Assembly: GCA_964417935.1 (NCBI GenBank)
Contig: CAYQKF010000007.1
Span: 1 to 64,000, forward strand
Direction of reading: 5' to 3'
Length of the DNA: 64,000 bases
Origin: NIOZ-UU13 sp964417935
GTDB lineage: Bacteria; Planctomycetota; Phycisphaerae; Sedimentisphaerales; Anaerobacaceae
Part shown: in pieces, positions 8,620 to 16,455 of the stretch
Layout of the letters: the number at the start of each line of letters is the position of its first letter
How positions within the stretch are numbered: the stretch's first letter is position 1
Notes under the pieces: generated by a model
What the model was told of the DNA's origin: nothing
Seen by the model: only the letters and a program-made list of their open reading frames with translations
Database searches by the model: none
Program-made: the position numbers and the translations under genes

Positions 8620-8914
8620 TATTGCTCCGCAGCATCTGGAAACAATAAAACGCATACTTGCCGAGTATGTCGGTGAGTGTGAGGTTCGTGTGTTTGGCTC
8701 AAGGGTTGGCGGGACGGCGAAGGATTATTCCGACCTTGACATCGTGATTGTGGGAACAGACAGAATCAAGCGGAGGGTCAAAATGCTTTTGCGAGAAGCA
8801 TTTGAGAAATCAGATTTGCCGTTTAGAGTTGACGTGGTGGATTATAATGCTGTTTCTGACTCATTTAGAGCGATAATAGAAAATAATTACGAAGTCATAC
8901 AAAAGAAAAAATAG
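8612..8914 (+). CDS. MntA-like nucleotidyltransferase antitoxin
   Basis: Minimal nucleotidyltransferase of 100 residues. The catalytic motif GS-x10-DxD is intact (GSRVGGTAKDYSDLD, about residues 29-43), matching MntA/HI0073 proteins that transfer AMP to the HEPN partner. It overlaps the upstream gene by 8 bases, so the two are translationally coupled. The pair probably forms a heteromeric complex. Role as antitoxin is by analogy. Confidence 0.82.
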   Translation: MLDIAPQHLETIKRILAEYVGECEVRVFGSRVGGTAKDYSDLDIVIVGTDRIKRRVKMLLREAFEKSDLPFRVDVVDYNAVSDSFRAIIENNYEVIQKKK

Positions 8915-9287
8915 AGATTCAGAAAACTTATATCCCTCTATGTGTAAATTGTTTGTTATGATAATTCTATATTATAAACCGTAATGGCAAGGCCTGCCGT
9001 GTTTCAGCTAAGCAAGCTCTTAAAATGGCCAGAGCCAAATGATAACCTTTTCATACCAAAAGGAGCAAAACACTCAGCAAAAATATATGCAGGCTATGCC
9101 GATATTTCGTTTTTCAATGAAAGAGGTCGCTACAAAAGACAATAGGTTCCCGCTGAAGTTTACACCGCACTACGATGCGGGGCGGGAATGACAACTCAGT
9201 TAGCTCGGCGGACTTGGTGGTGAAACTATAATCAACCGTGAGTGGCAGCTTCAAGCGCAGCTTGGGGATGGTGAGCGGGAGACAACA
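8915..9287. other. Non-coding gap with a REP-like hairpin
   Basis: I see no gene here. The notable structure is at 9147-9188: TTCCCGC (9147-9153) pairs with GCGGGAA (9182-9188) around an inner CCGCA/TGCGG hairpin (9165-9180). A small CAAGC/GCTTG hairpin lies near 9252-9264, just before mutL. Confidence 0.5.
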
Positions 9288-11183
9288 ATGGGTCAGATAG
9301 TCGTCCTTGACCAGAATATGGTTAATATGATAGCAGCCGGTGAGGTGATTGAACGGCCTGCCAGTGTGGTCAAGGAGCTGATGGAAAACAGTATCGATTC
9401 GGGAGCAACAAAGATAACAGTGTCCATCGAAGATGGAGGCCGAAAACTGATGTCGGTCGCCGATAACGGCTGTGGAATGGACGGCGAAGACCTGGGGCGG
9501 GCATTTGAGCCGCACACTACCAGTAAAATCAAAACCAGCAAAGATTTACAGGGTATATCGACGCTTGGTTTTAGAGGCGAGGCGTTAGCAAGTATCGCCT
9601 CGGTCGCACAAGTGAAGGGCACAAGCAGAACAAGAGAGCAAGACGGCGCTAATTGCATTGAAATTGATTGCGGTAACAAGAGCAGTATCAGCCCATGCAG
9701 TGCAGATTACGGCACGACAATCCAGGTCAGAGAGATTTTCTATAAATTACCCGCCCGGCGGAAATTTCTCAGAACCACCAACACGGAAATGGGCCACATC
9801 GCCGAGCAATTCACACGCATTGCATTATCAAATGCCCCTGCCAGCAAGAAGCAGGGGCTGGATTTGACACTGATACATAATGGCAGAGAGCTTTATCGGC
9901 TATCAGACAAAGATGAGCTTCACAGCCGTATAGCCGAACTGTTCCCGATACCTTCGAGCGGGATTTCTGAAAATCTGATTGAGACCGAAAGCAATGAAAA
10001 AGGCTTACACATCCTGGCCTTGATGGGCAAACCAAGCATTTCAAGAACAAGTAAGAAGTTTCAATATATATTTCTAAACGGCCGATTCATCCGCGACAAA
10101 TTTATCTCGCACGCAATCAAAGAGGCATATCGAGGCCTCCTGGAACCTAACAGATTCCCCGTCGTCTTTTTGTTTATTCGAATGCGCTATGAAGACTATG
10201 ACGTGAACGTACATCCGACCAAGAGCGAAGTTCGTTTTTATAATGCCAATTTAGTTCATTCGCAAATTTTGGGTACTCTTCGGGAAAAGCTTTTGGGCAT
10301 AGACCTCCAGACGCAGGCAAAACTGCCGAGTCCGGCAACTTTTCCCGGAAGCCAGGGCAGCCCTCCAACAGGGCATAGAAGTCAGGCAATTTCTGATGCG
10401 ATGGCCGAATTTTTCAAAAAGCACAGACCGGTCCAAACGCAAGAACAATTCAGCTACAAATCAAAACAGCCTCTCGTTGCACTGCGCCCCCCCACCGGAC
10501 AGATACCCGAAAGTCACACCGATCCCGGTACGGTCTCGGCCTTCCAAGCTACAGCGGGCTCGGCCCCGACGAGCGCCGAGGCGAGGCAACCTGCGCCGGA
10601 GATTCGCCCGGAACAAAGAAAATTCCTGCAAATACATGATAGCTTTATCGTCGTACAAACTGATGATGGATTTGATATCATCGACCAGCATGCGCTTCAT
10701 GAGCGGATAATATATGAGCGTTTGAGCAGGCGAATACGAAAAAGCAAACTCGAATCGCAAAAACTGCTGATACCTGAAAGTTTTGAGGTTACTCCCTCCG
10801 GCTCTGATGCACTTAAAACCAATGCCGAGCTGCTCGAAAAATTAGGAATCGAGCTTGTTCCATTTGGTCCCAAGACTATGGCTGTCCAGGCCTTTCCCAC
10901 CCTGTTGTCAAAAGCCGACCCGCTTGATTTTGTCCAGGATTTAATCGACCTGCTCGACCGTAAGGACGTAAACCTTGACGGGGAAAGATTACTCGACGAG
11001 GTTTTGAATATGGCCGCGTGTAAGGCGGCAATTAAGGCAGGCCAAAGACTGACCGACAGTGAAATAGAGCAACTGCTCGCAGACAAAGAAAACGCCGAGT
11101 CCGCAAGCCGCTGTCCGCATGGCAGACCCACCACGATAAAATTTTCGATAAGTGATTTGGAAAAGCAGTTCAAGAGAACATAG
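9288..11183 (+). CDS. mutL: DNA mismatch repair protein MutL
   Basis: Couples MutS mismatch recognition to strand removal. The N-terminal GHKL ATPase has ENSIDSGA (about residues 33-40), DNGCGM and GFRGEALASI. The C-terminal domain carries the endonuclease metal motif DQHALHERIIYE starting near residue 466, so this is a nicking-type MutL, with the usual CPHGRPT near the end. At 631 residues it is of normal size. A GC-rich hairpin at 9834-9858 is translated in frame near residues 183-190 (APASKKQGL) and looks like a short insertion between RIALSN and LTLIHNG. The linker around residues 345-440 is poorly conserved. Confidence 0.95.
   Translation: MGQIVVLDQNMVNMIAAGEVIERPASVVKELMENSIDSGATKITVSIEDGGRKLMSVADNGCGMDGEDLGRAFEPHTTSKIKTSKDLQGISTLGFRGEALASIASVAQVKGTSRTREQDGANCIEIDCGNKSSISPCSADYGTTIQVREIFYKLPARRKFLRTTNTEMGHIAEQFTRIALSNAPASKKQGLDLTLIHNGRELYRLSDKDELHSRIAELFPIPSSGISENLIETESNEKGLHILALMGKPSISRTSKKFQYIFLNGRFIRDKFISHAIKEAYRGLLEPNRFPVVFLFIRMRYEDYDVNVHPTKSEVRFYNANLVHSQILGTLREKLLGIDLQTQAKLPSPATFPGSQGSPPTGHRSQAISDAMAEFFKKHRPVQTQEQFSYKSKQPLVALRPPTGQIPESHTDPGTVSAFQATAGSAPTSAEARQPAPEIRPEQRKFLQIHDSFIVVQTDDGFDIIDQHALHERIIYERLSRRIRKSKLESQKLLIPESFEVTPSGSDALKTNAELLEKLGIELVPFGPKTMAVQAFPTLLSKADPLDFVQDLIDLLDRKDVNLDGERLLDEVLNMAACKAAIKAGQRLTDSEIEQLLADKENAESASRCPHGRPTTIKFSISDLEKQFKRT
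9834..9858. repeat. In-frame hairpin inside mutL
   Basis: GCCCCTGC (9834-9841), a 9-nt loop, GCAGGGGC (9851-9858): a perfect 8-bp stem within coding DNA. It adds a few residues (PASKKQG) where MutL homologues usually have a tight loop before the LTLxHNG strand. Confidence 0.5.
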
Positions 11184-11263
11184 TCTAAAAAGCATCCGGA
11201 CTGCTGACTTACAACAATAATGTTCTTGCAAAACGTTTTGGATGAGTGGCTTAAGATACTACT

Positions 11264-12160
11264 ATGAATAAGTGGTGGTGGTTATTTGTGATACTCTCAT
11301 GCTGGATGGCTGCGGGATTTGCCATATTTGGTCCACTGCAAGGTCAAAATTGCAACGACACCCCCCTGCCTACCAAACCAGAAAGAATTGTTTCCTTAGC
11401 TCCCAACCTTACGGAAATCCTTTTCGCGCTCGAGTTGGAGAAAGAAATTAGCCGTGTTACGCTTGATAGCGATTATCCACCGGCGGCGGCCCAAAAGCCG
11501 AAGGTAGGAACATTCTGGCAGCCGAACATTGAAGCAGTAATAGCTGCCAAGCCAGACCTGGTAATTACACTCGGATTCCACCAGCAGAAAAATATTGCCG
11601 AGCGTCTGAAGCGAATAGGCTATAACACTCTAACGGTGAATATTGAAAAGGTGAACGACCTTTTTGGGGCCATCGAGAAAATCGGCGCAGCCACCGGTAA
11701 ACAGCCTCAGGCAAATGAGCTGGCAACCAACATCAGGAAAAAATTGGATACGCTCACAGCTATGGTTAGTACGGAGACAAAAGTCAGGGTGCTCTGGGTT
11801 GTTCAGAGAGAGCCTTTACGGGTGGCCGGTCGTGATACGTTCGTTAATGAGATGCTCGAACTGGCCGGGGGTGAAAATGCCATTGGTCGAACGGTACATA
11901 AATACCCGCCAATCGGGGCCGAACAAGTCATTGTATGCGACGCGGACGTTATTATTGAACCAGCGATGGCCCAGGAAGACCCGGCGAGACAACAAAACAG
12001 AGCGCTTCAATATTGGAGTAAGTTTGAAAATCTTCCCGCCGTAGCCAACAAGCGGATTTACGTGATACCCGGCGATACAGTCTCACGGCTTGGGCCGCGA
12101 CTATATGAGGGGACGGAGACTATTGCCAGATGTTTAAGGCCGGAGCTTTTCGAGAATTGA
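11264..12160 (+). CDS. Cobalamin/metal-chelate ABC transporter binding protein (BtuF-like)
   Basis: Substrate-binding protein of the helical-backbone (BtuF/FhuD/TroA-like) class, 298 residues. A hydrophobic N-terminal segment (residues 4-22) serves as signal or membrane anchor. The fold signature is PERIVSLAPNLTEILFALE followed by PNIEAVIAAKPDLVI. It is the first gene of a btuF-C-D-like operon; the permease starts 4 bases after its stop. Cobalamin is the favoured substrate because the Wood-Ljungdahl corrinoid protein is encoded 30 kb away, but a siderophore or haem cannot be excluded. No cobalamin riboswitch fits in the 80-bp upstream gap. Confidence 0.8.
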   Translation: MNKWWWLFVILSCWMAAGFAIFGPLQGQNCNDTPLPTKPERIVSLAPNLTEILFALELEKEISRVTLDSDYPPAAAQKPKVGTFWQPNIEAVIAAKPDLVITLGFHQQKNIAERLKRIGYNTLTVNIEKVNDLFGAIEKIGAATGKQPQANELATNIRKKLDTLTAMVSTETKVRVLWVVQREPLRVAGRDTFVNEMLELAGGENAIGRTVHKYPPIGAEQVIVCDADVIIEPAMAQEDPARQQNRALQYWSKFENLPAVANKRIYVIPGDTVSRLGPRLYEGTETIARCLRPELFEN

Positions 12161-12164
12161 AGAA

Positions 12165-13196
12165 ATGAAGGAACTGCTGACACCAAAAAAGTTAATTATA
12201 AGGACCGCATCAGCACTTGCAGTGCTTGTTGTGGTGATGTTGGTGTGCTCTCTTATCGGTACCGAGAGCGTCTCCTTGAAAGCGGTATTCAGTGGGGCGG
12301 GCATCCAGACAAGAGCGAATCCCGATTACGAAATATTTGTGCAGTTCAGGTTACCCCGTATTATCCTGGCTTGTTTGGTCGGAGCGGCGTTGGCGTGCTC
12401 TGGTGTCGTTTTTCAGGCCCTCTTGCGGAACCCCCTTGCCGACCCATACATATTAGGTATATCGAGCGGGGCCGGTCTTGGGGCAATTATCGCAGTTATC
12501 TGTGGATTCAACTGGACAGTCTGGGGACGCTCGCCGATAGCGGTTTTCGCCTTTGCGGGAGCCTTGGGAACGGTTTGGCTGGTGTGGTTCATCGGCCGCC
12601 TGACGGGGAAGTTTCATGTAACCGGCCTGCTGCTTGCAGGAGTGGTGGTTAATGCCTTTTTTTCGGCGGTCATTATGTTCCTGACATCGATTGCCAAAAG
12701 CCAGCAGGTGTATTCAACAATATTCTGGCTGATGGGAAATATGGCCGAAGAGGATTTTCTTGTGCTGTGGATTGGGGCCGGATGTGTGGTCGGAGGGATA
12801 ACAGCGTTATTCTACATAAGTCCACAGTTAAATGCCCTGAGCTTTGGTGAGGCTGATGCCAGAAGTATGGGCGTAAACATTGCCGGAACCCAGATAATCG
12901 CCTTTGCGATAGCAGCGGCCATAACCGCCATTGCAGTGAGCCTGAGTGGACTAATAGGATTTGTAGGGCTGATTGTTCCGCACGCAGTTCGATTGGTATT
13001 CGGCCCTGACCATCGCCAACTGCTTCCGCTGAGCGGTATCGTTGGCGCGATATTTCTGGTAATTGCCGACACACTGGCACGGGTTATCATCGCTCCTGCA
13101 CAACTGCCGGTAGGTGTGGTAACAGCCATTGTCGGCGGGCCATTCTTCCTGGCCCTGTTGGTTAAATACAGTAGAAAAGTTAGCTGGTTAAAATGA
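12165..13196 (+). CDS. FecCD/BtuC-family ABC transporter permease
   Basis: Inner-membrane permease of the BtuCD-type importer, 343 residues with about nine or ten hydrophobic segments. Family signatures include RLPRIILACLVGAALACSG near residues 63-81, NPLADPYILGIS, and the late GLIGFVGLIVPHAVRL, which contacts the ATPase. It lies 4 bases after the binding-protein gene and overlaps the ATPase gene by 4 bases (ATGA), so the three genes form one transcription unit. Confidence 0.88.
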   Translation: MKELLTPKKLIIRTASALAVLVVVMLVCSLIGTESVSLKAVFSGAGIQTRANPDYEIFVQFRLPRIILACLVGAALACSGVVFQALLRNPLADPYILGISSGAGLGAIIAVICGFNWTVWGRSPIAVFAFAGALGTVWLVWFIGRLTGKFHVTGLLLAGVVVNAFFSAVIMFLTSIAKSQQVYSTIFWLMGNMAEEDFLVLWIGAGCVVGGITALFYISPQLNALSFGEADARSMGVNIAGTQIIAFAIAAAITAIAVSLSGLIGFVGLIVPHAVRLVFGPDHRQLLPLSGIVGAIFLVIADTLARVIIAPAQLPVGVVTAIVGGPFFLALLVKYSRKVSWLK

Positions 13197-14035
13197 ACGC
13201 TTTTATAGAAGTTGAAAATTTGAGCTTTGGCTATACACGGCAAAACACAATCTTAAAAGATATCAGTTTTGAAGTAATTCATGGGCGGTTTCTGGCCATA
13301 GCAGGGCCAAACGGTGCGGGCAAAACAACGCTGTTAAATCTGCTCTGTGGACTGCTCATGCCCAAAGCCGGTTCCATAAGGATTGACGCGGCACCTGTGG
13401 AATCTTATTCGGTTAAAAAACTTGCACAAAAAGTCGCCGTAGTTCGCCAAGAATTCGTACCGGTATTTGATTTTACTGTCGCCCAGATGGTATCGATGGC
13501 AAGAACACCGTATTTAGGTACATTCGGGTTCGAGAACAAAACAGACAAACAGATGGTTAATGAAGCGCTCGAGGCAACCGACACTGCCCAATTTGCTCTT
13601 CGACCACTCGGAAGCATCAGCAGCGGTGAACGACAGCGGGTTTTTATAGCAAGGGCGCTTGCGGCGAACAGCCCGGTTTTGCTTTTGGATGAACCAACAA
13701 GCTTTCTGGATTTGAAACATCAGGTTGGCATATATGATTTGCTCAAAGCCGCCCAGTTCGAAAAAGGCAAAACGATTGTGGCCGTAACGCACGATATCAA
13801 CCTGGCAGCCCAATACTGCGACGAAATTTTACTTCTCGGTGCCAATGACAATTATCATATCGGCGAAACCAAAGATGTTTTATCCCCGGAGCAAATCGAG
13901 AAAGTTTTTGGCGTCAGGACATTTGTAGGCAGCCTGGGTCAGGAAAAATTCTTTATTCCCCTGGGAAAATTTGCAAAAGACAGCGGACAAATCGCCGGCA
14001 AACCACACAACATCCAACAGGAACAAAAGCATTAA
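13193..14035 (+). CDS. BtuD/FhuC-family ABC transporter ATPase
   Basis: ATPase of the importer, 280 residues. It has Walker A GPNGAGKTT at residues 38-46, the ABC signature as SSGERQRV, Walker B VLLLDEPTSFLD and the switch histidine in VTHD. Its ATG overlaps the permease stop. A C-terminal tail of about 25 residues beyond the ATPase core is not conserved. Substrate assignment follows the binding protein and is tentative. Confidence 0.88.
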   Translation: MNAFIEVENLSFGYTRQNTILKDISFEVIHGRFLAIAGPNGAGKTTLLNLLCGLLMPKAGSIRIDAAPVESYSVKKLAQKVAVVRQEFVPVFDFTVAQMVSMARTPYLGTFGFENKTDKQMVNEALEATDTAQFALRPLGSISSGERQRVFIARALAANSPVLLLDEPTSFLDLKHQVGIYDLLKAAQFEKGKTIVAVTHDINLAAQYCDEILLLGANDNYHIGETKDVLSPEQIEKVFGVRTFVGSLGQEKFFIPLGKFAKDSGQIAGKPHNIQQEQKH

Positions 14036-14215
14036 GTTGTTGACGTAACTGCTTATTTATCAAGACATTAAAGCTGTCAAGGCGATTTAACTTGAATAAT
14101 CTAACTATAGTAACTATACTTTTGCCGTATGAACAGTAGCCTTTGGATAAAACAAATACTATATACAACATACTTTAAGGTGTTATAATCAGCTTTTATA
14201 CAAAAAGTAAAGTTA

Positions 14216-14692
14216 GTGGTAAGAAAGGTAAACCGGCAAGTGGCACAAAAACGTAAAAAAGCATCCAGAGAAAAAGTAAGTTCGACTCGGACAAAGAAAC
14301 GCTCTTTGACTTCCGCCGATACTGAGCATTTCAAACAAATGCTGTTGAAAAAACGCAGGGAAATCCTGAGAAATGTAAACGAATTTGAAGACGAAACTTT
14401 GAAGAAATCCCGACTGGACGCAACCGGTGACTTGTCAAGTATGCCAATCCATATGGCCGACATCGGAACAGATAACTACGAGCAGGAATTCGCCTTGGGA
14501 CTGATGGATAGCGAAAGGAAACTACTGAAAGAAATCGACGAGGCGCTCAATCGCATCGAGCAGCAAACTTATGGCATCTGCGAAGGCACCGGCAAGCCGA
14601 TTCCAAAAGCTCGACTTGAAGCTCAGCCCTGGGCCAGATACCGTGTTGAATATGCACGAATGCTCGAACAGGGCCTGGTACCGGAAGAATAA
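14216..14692 (+). CDS. DksA/TraR-like regulator with degenerate zinc finger
   Basis: Basic N-terminus (about 35 residues rich in Lys and Arg), then a coiled-coil helical hairpin and a C-terminal DksA zinc-finger-like motif YGICEGTGKPIPKARL at about residues 121-136. Only one of the four usual cysteines remains, as in many DksA-like proteins of this kind. Such proteins bind the RNA polymerase secondary channel. The start is GTG 14216; a second in-frame GTG a few codons on is also possible. A TATAAT box at 14184-14189 may be its -10 element. Confidence 0.75.
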   Translation: MVRKVNRQVAQKRKKASREKVSSTRTKKRSLTSADTEHFKQMLLKKRREILRNVNEFEDETLKKSRLDATGDLSSMPIHMADIGTDNYEQEFALGLMDSERKLLKEIDEALNRIEQQTYGICEGTGKPIPKARLEAQPWARYRVEYARMLEQGLVPEE

Positions 14693-14713
14693 ATGCAAGA
14701 TTGATATCTTAAT

Positions 14714-14941
14714 ATGAAACACAGATGTCCGGTCTGTCACAAAACCGTTAAAACATCAATACAAGAACCGTCCAAACAAGCAAAACTCTTTCCATTCTGC
14801 TCCAAACGATGCAAGCTGATAGATTTGGGCGCCTGGCTGGACGCCAAATACAAAATAGTCTCCAGAGCACACTTGCAAGAACTGCAAGAACCCGGCGAGC
14901 CATCTGATACTTCCTCTGATGCCCTTTCTGACAAGCAGTAA
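14714..14941 (+). CDS. yacG: Zinc-binding DNA gyrase inhibitor YacG
   Basis: Short zinc-ribbon protein of 75 residues with Cys5, Cys8, Cys29 and Cys33 (CPVC ... FPFCSKRC) followed by the YacG signature LIDLGAWLDAKY. YacG binds GyrB and blocks DNA binding in characterised bacteria. It follows the DksA-like gene by 21 bases, so the two are probably co-transcribed. Confidence 0.88.
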   Translation: MKHRCPVCHKTVKTSIQEPSKQAKLFPFCSKRCKLIDLGAWLDAKYKIVSRAHLQELQEPGEPSDTSSDALSDKQ

Positions 14942-15067
14942 ACAGCCGCACTCATAAACAAAATCTTATGAAATTTATTGAAACCGACCGATAATACGTT
15001 ATATATATACTTTCGTTTATTCTACACAAGGCCAATATCGATTGTAATCTTTTTGAAAGGAAGCAAA

Positions 15068-16333
15068 ATGGTCAGCGACAATGATTCCTCTCAAGTTTTT
15101 GACGGCCTTCTTTTTCCGAAAATATTCCGAACTTTCCGAATGGCCATCCAGCCAACCAAATTAATAATTGCCTTTTTGGCACTGGCTATTATCTGTCTGG
15201 CCGGCTGGATTATGGACTTCAGCGAAACGGTCGTGGGCAGAGGTGACAGAGTTACAGAGTTGGATATCTATATAACGAATCCCGGCGAGCTACAACAATT
15301 CATTAAAGAAAACAAAGAATTAATGGATGAGCGCAGGGGTATATTCTCAACACTCTGGCACTTCTCCGCTACAAAATTCCAGGGCGCAGTGGATTCGGTA
15401 TTCGCATTCGACCTCCGGGGGATAGTGAGAAATATTGCTGATTATTTTAGGGCTGTGGAATGGGCACTAAGGCACCACTTCGTTTATTGCATCATCTTTT
15501 TTGTAATAAAACTTGCTGTAATTTCCATCGCCGGTGGCGCCATCTGTCGAATCGCAGCGCTGCAATTCGCCCGGGGCGAAAAACCCGGCCTAACCGAAGC
15601 ACTGCGATTCAGCATAAAAAGATTCACAAGTTTCTTCACCGCACCTCTGGCACCGGTCGCCATAATCATTTTCATAGGCCTGTTCATATTTCTCCTCGGG
15701 CTGATGGGCAACATTCCCTGGGCCGGTGAGCTGATAATAGGTATCTTTGTACCGTTAGCTTTGATTGCAGGCGCGCTGATTGTGGTCGTTTTGATAGGAA
15801 CGGTTGCAGGATTCAACCTGATGTACCCCGCTGTGACGTATGACGGCTCGGACTGTTTTGATGCGATAAGCCGTTCCTTTAGTTACGTATATGCAAAGCC
15901 CTGGCGAATGGTTTTTTACACGGCGATAGCCGCGGTATATGGCGCAGTTTGTTACACATTTGTTCGATTTTTTGCCTTTTTACTGCTCTTGGTCACACAC
16001 CTGGCTTTGCAGCTTGGCGTCTGGGCAGAAAACAGCAAAGAGGTCGATAAGCTTACAGCCATCTGGCCAAAGCCGGAATTTATGAATCTGCTCAGTTCTT
16101 CAGGTTTGGCAACAACTAACTGGGCCGAATCATTGGCGGCCTTTTTGGTGCACTTATTTTTACTCGCTGTCGTCGGTTTAGTAGTCTCTTTCATAATAAG
16201 TTTTTATTTCTCTGCCAATACCATAATCTATTCGTTTATGCGCAACAAAGTTGACAATACCGCTCTGGAGGATATTTATAAATATTTCGACGAAGCTGAA
16301 ATCGAGCCGGCCACAACCGAATCACGAACTTAA
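15068..16333 (+). CDS. Polytopic membrane protein of unknown function
   Basis: Integral membrane protein of 421 residues with six or more hydrophobic segments, near residues 30-48, 140-160, 195-245, 285-315 and 360-390. I do not recognise the family. A large loop after the first segment (about residues 50-135) is polar. ATG 15068 is chosen because GAAAGGA precedes it; an upstream in-frame ATG at 14978 would add 30 residues but lacks a ribosome-binding site. The gene is followed by a copy of the AAAGTGCCTAAAG repeat. Confidence 0.6.
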   Translation: MVSDNDSSQVFDGLLFPKIFRTFRMAIQPTKLIIAFLALAIICLAGWIMDFSETVVGRGDRVTELDIYITNPGELQQFIKENKELMDERRGIFSTLWHFSATKFQGAVDSVFAFDLRGIVRNIADYFRAVEWALRHHFVYCIIFFVIKLAVISIAGGAICRIAALQFARGEKPGLTEALRFSIKRFTSFFTAPLAPVAIIIFIGLFIFLLGLMGNIPWAGELIIGIFVPLALIAGALIVVVLIGTVAGFNLMYPAVTYDGSDCFDAISRSFSYVYAKPWRMVFYTAIAAVYGAVCYTFVRFFAFLLLLVTHLALQLGVWAENSKEVDKLTAIWPKPEFMNLLSSSGLATTNWAESLAAFLVHLFLLAVVGLVVSFIISFYFSANTIIYSFMRNKVDNTALEDIYKYFDEAEIEPATTESRT

Positions 16334-16432
16334 GTGCCTAAAGTGAGCTAAAGGAAATTAGAAAGTGCCTAAAGTGAGCTAAAGTGAGTTCCAAACTTTA
16401 GGCACTTTGAACTTTAGGCACTTTAGCTCACC
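16332..16432. repeat. AAAGTGCCTAAAGT repeat, copy 1
   Basis: Two direct units of AAGTGCCTAAAGTGAGCTAAAG (16332-16353 and about 16364-16385) face two inverted units with ACTTTAGGCACTTT (16395-16432). The whole can fold into a long hairpin of about 100 bases. Related copies lie at 18458, 42966 and 49241, all between genes. Confidence 0.75.
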
Positions 16433-16455
16433 TGAAACTGCGGTGTCGAGAAAAT

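Noticed and set aside
11184..11263. Cobalamin riboswitch before the BtuF-like gene
   Set aside because: The gap is only 80 bp and shows no B12-box-like sequence.
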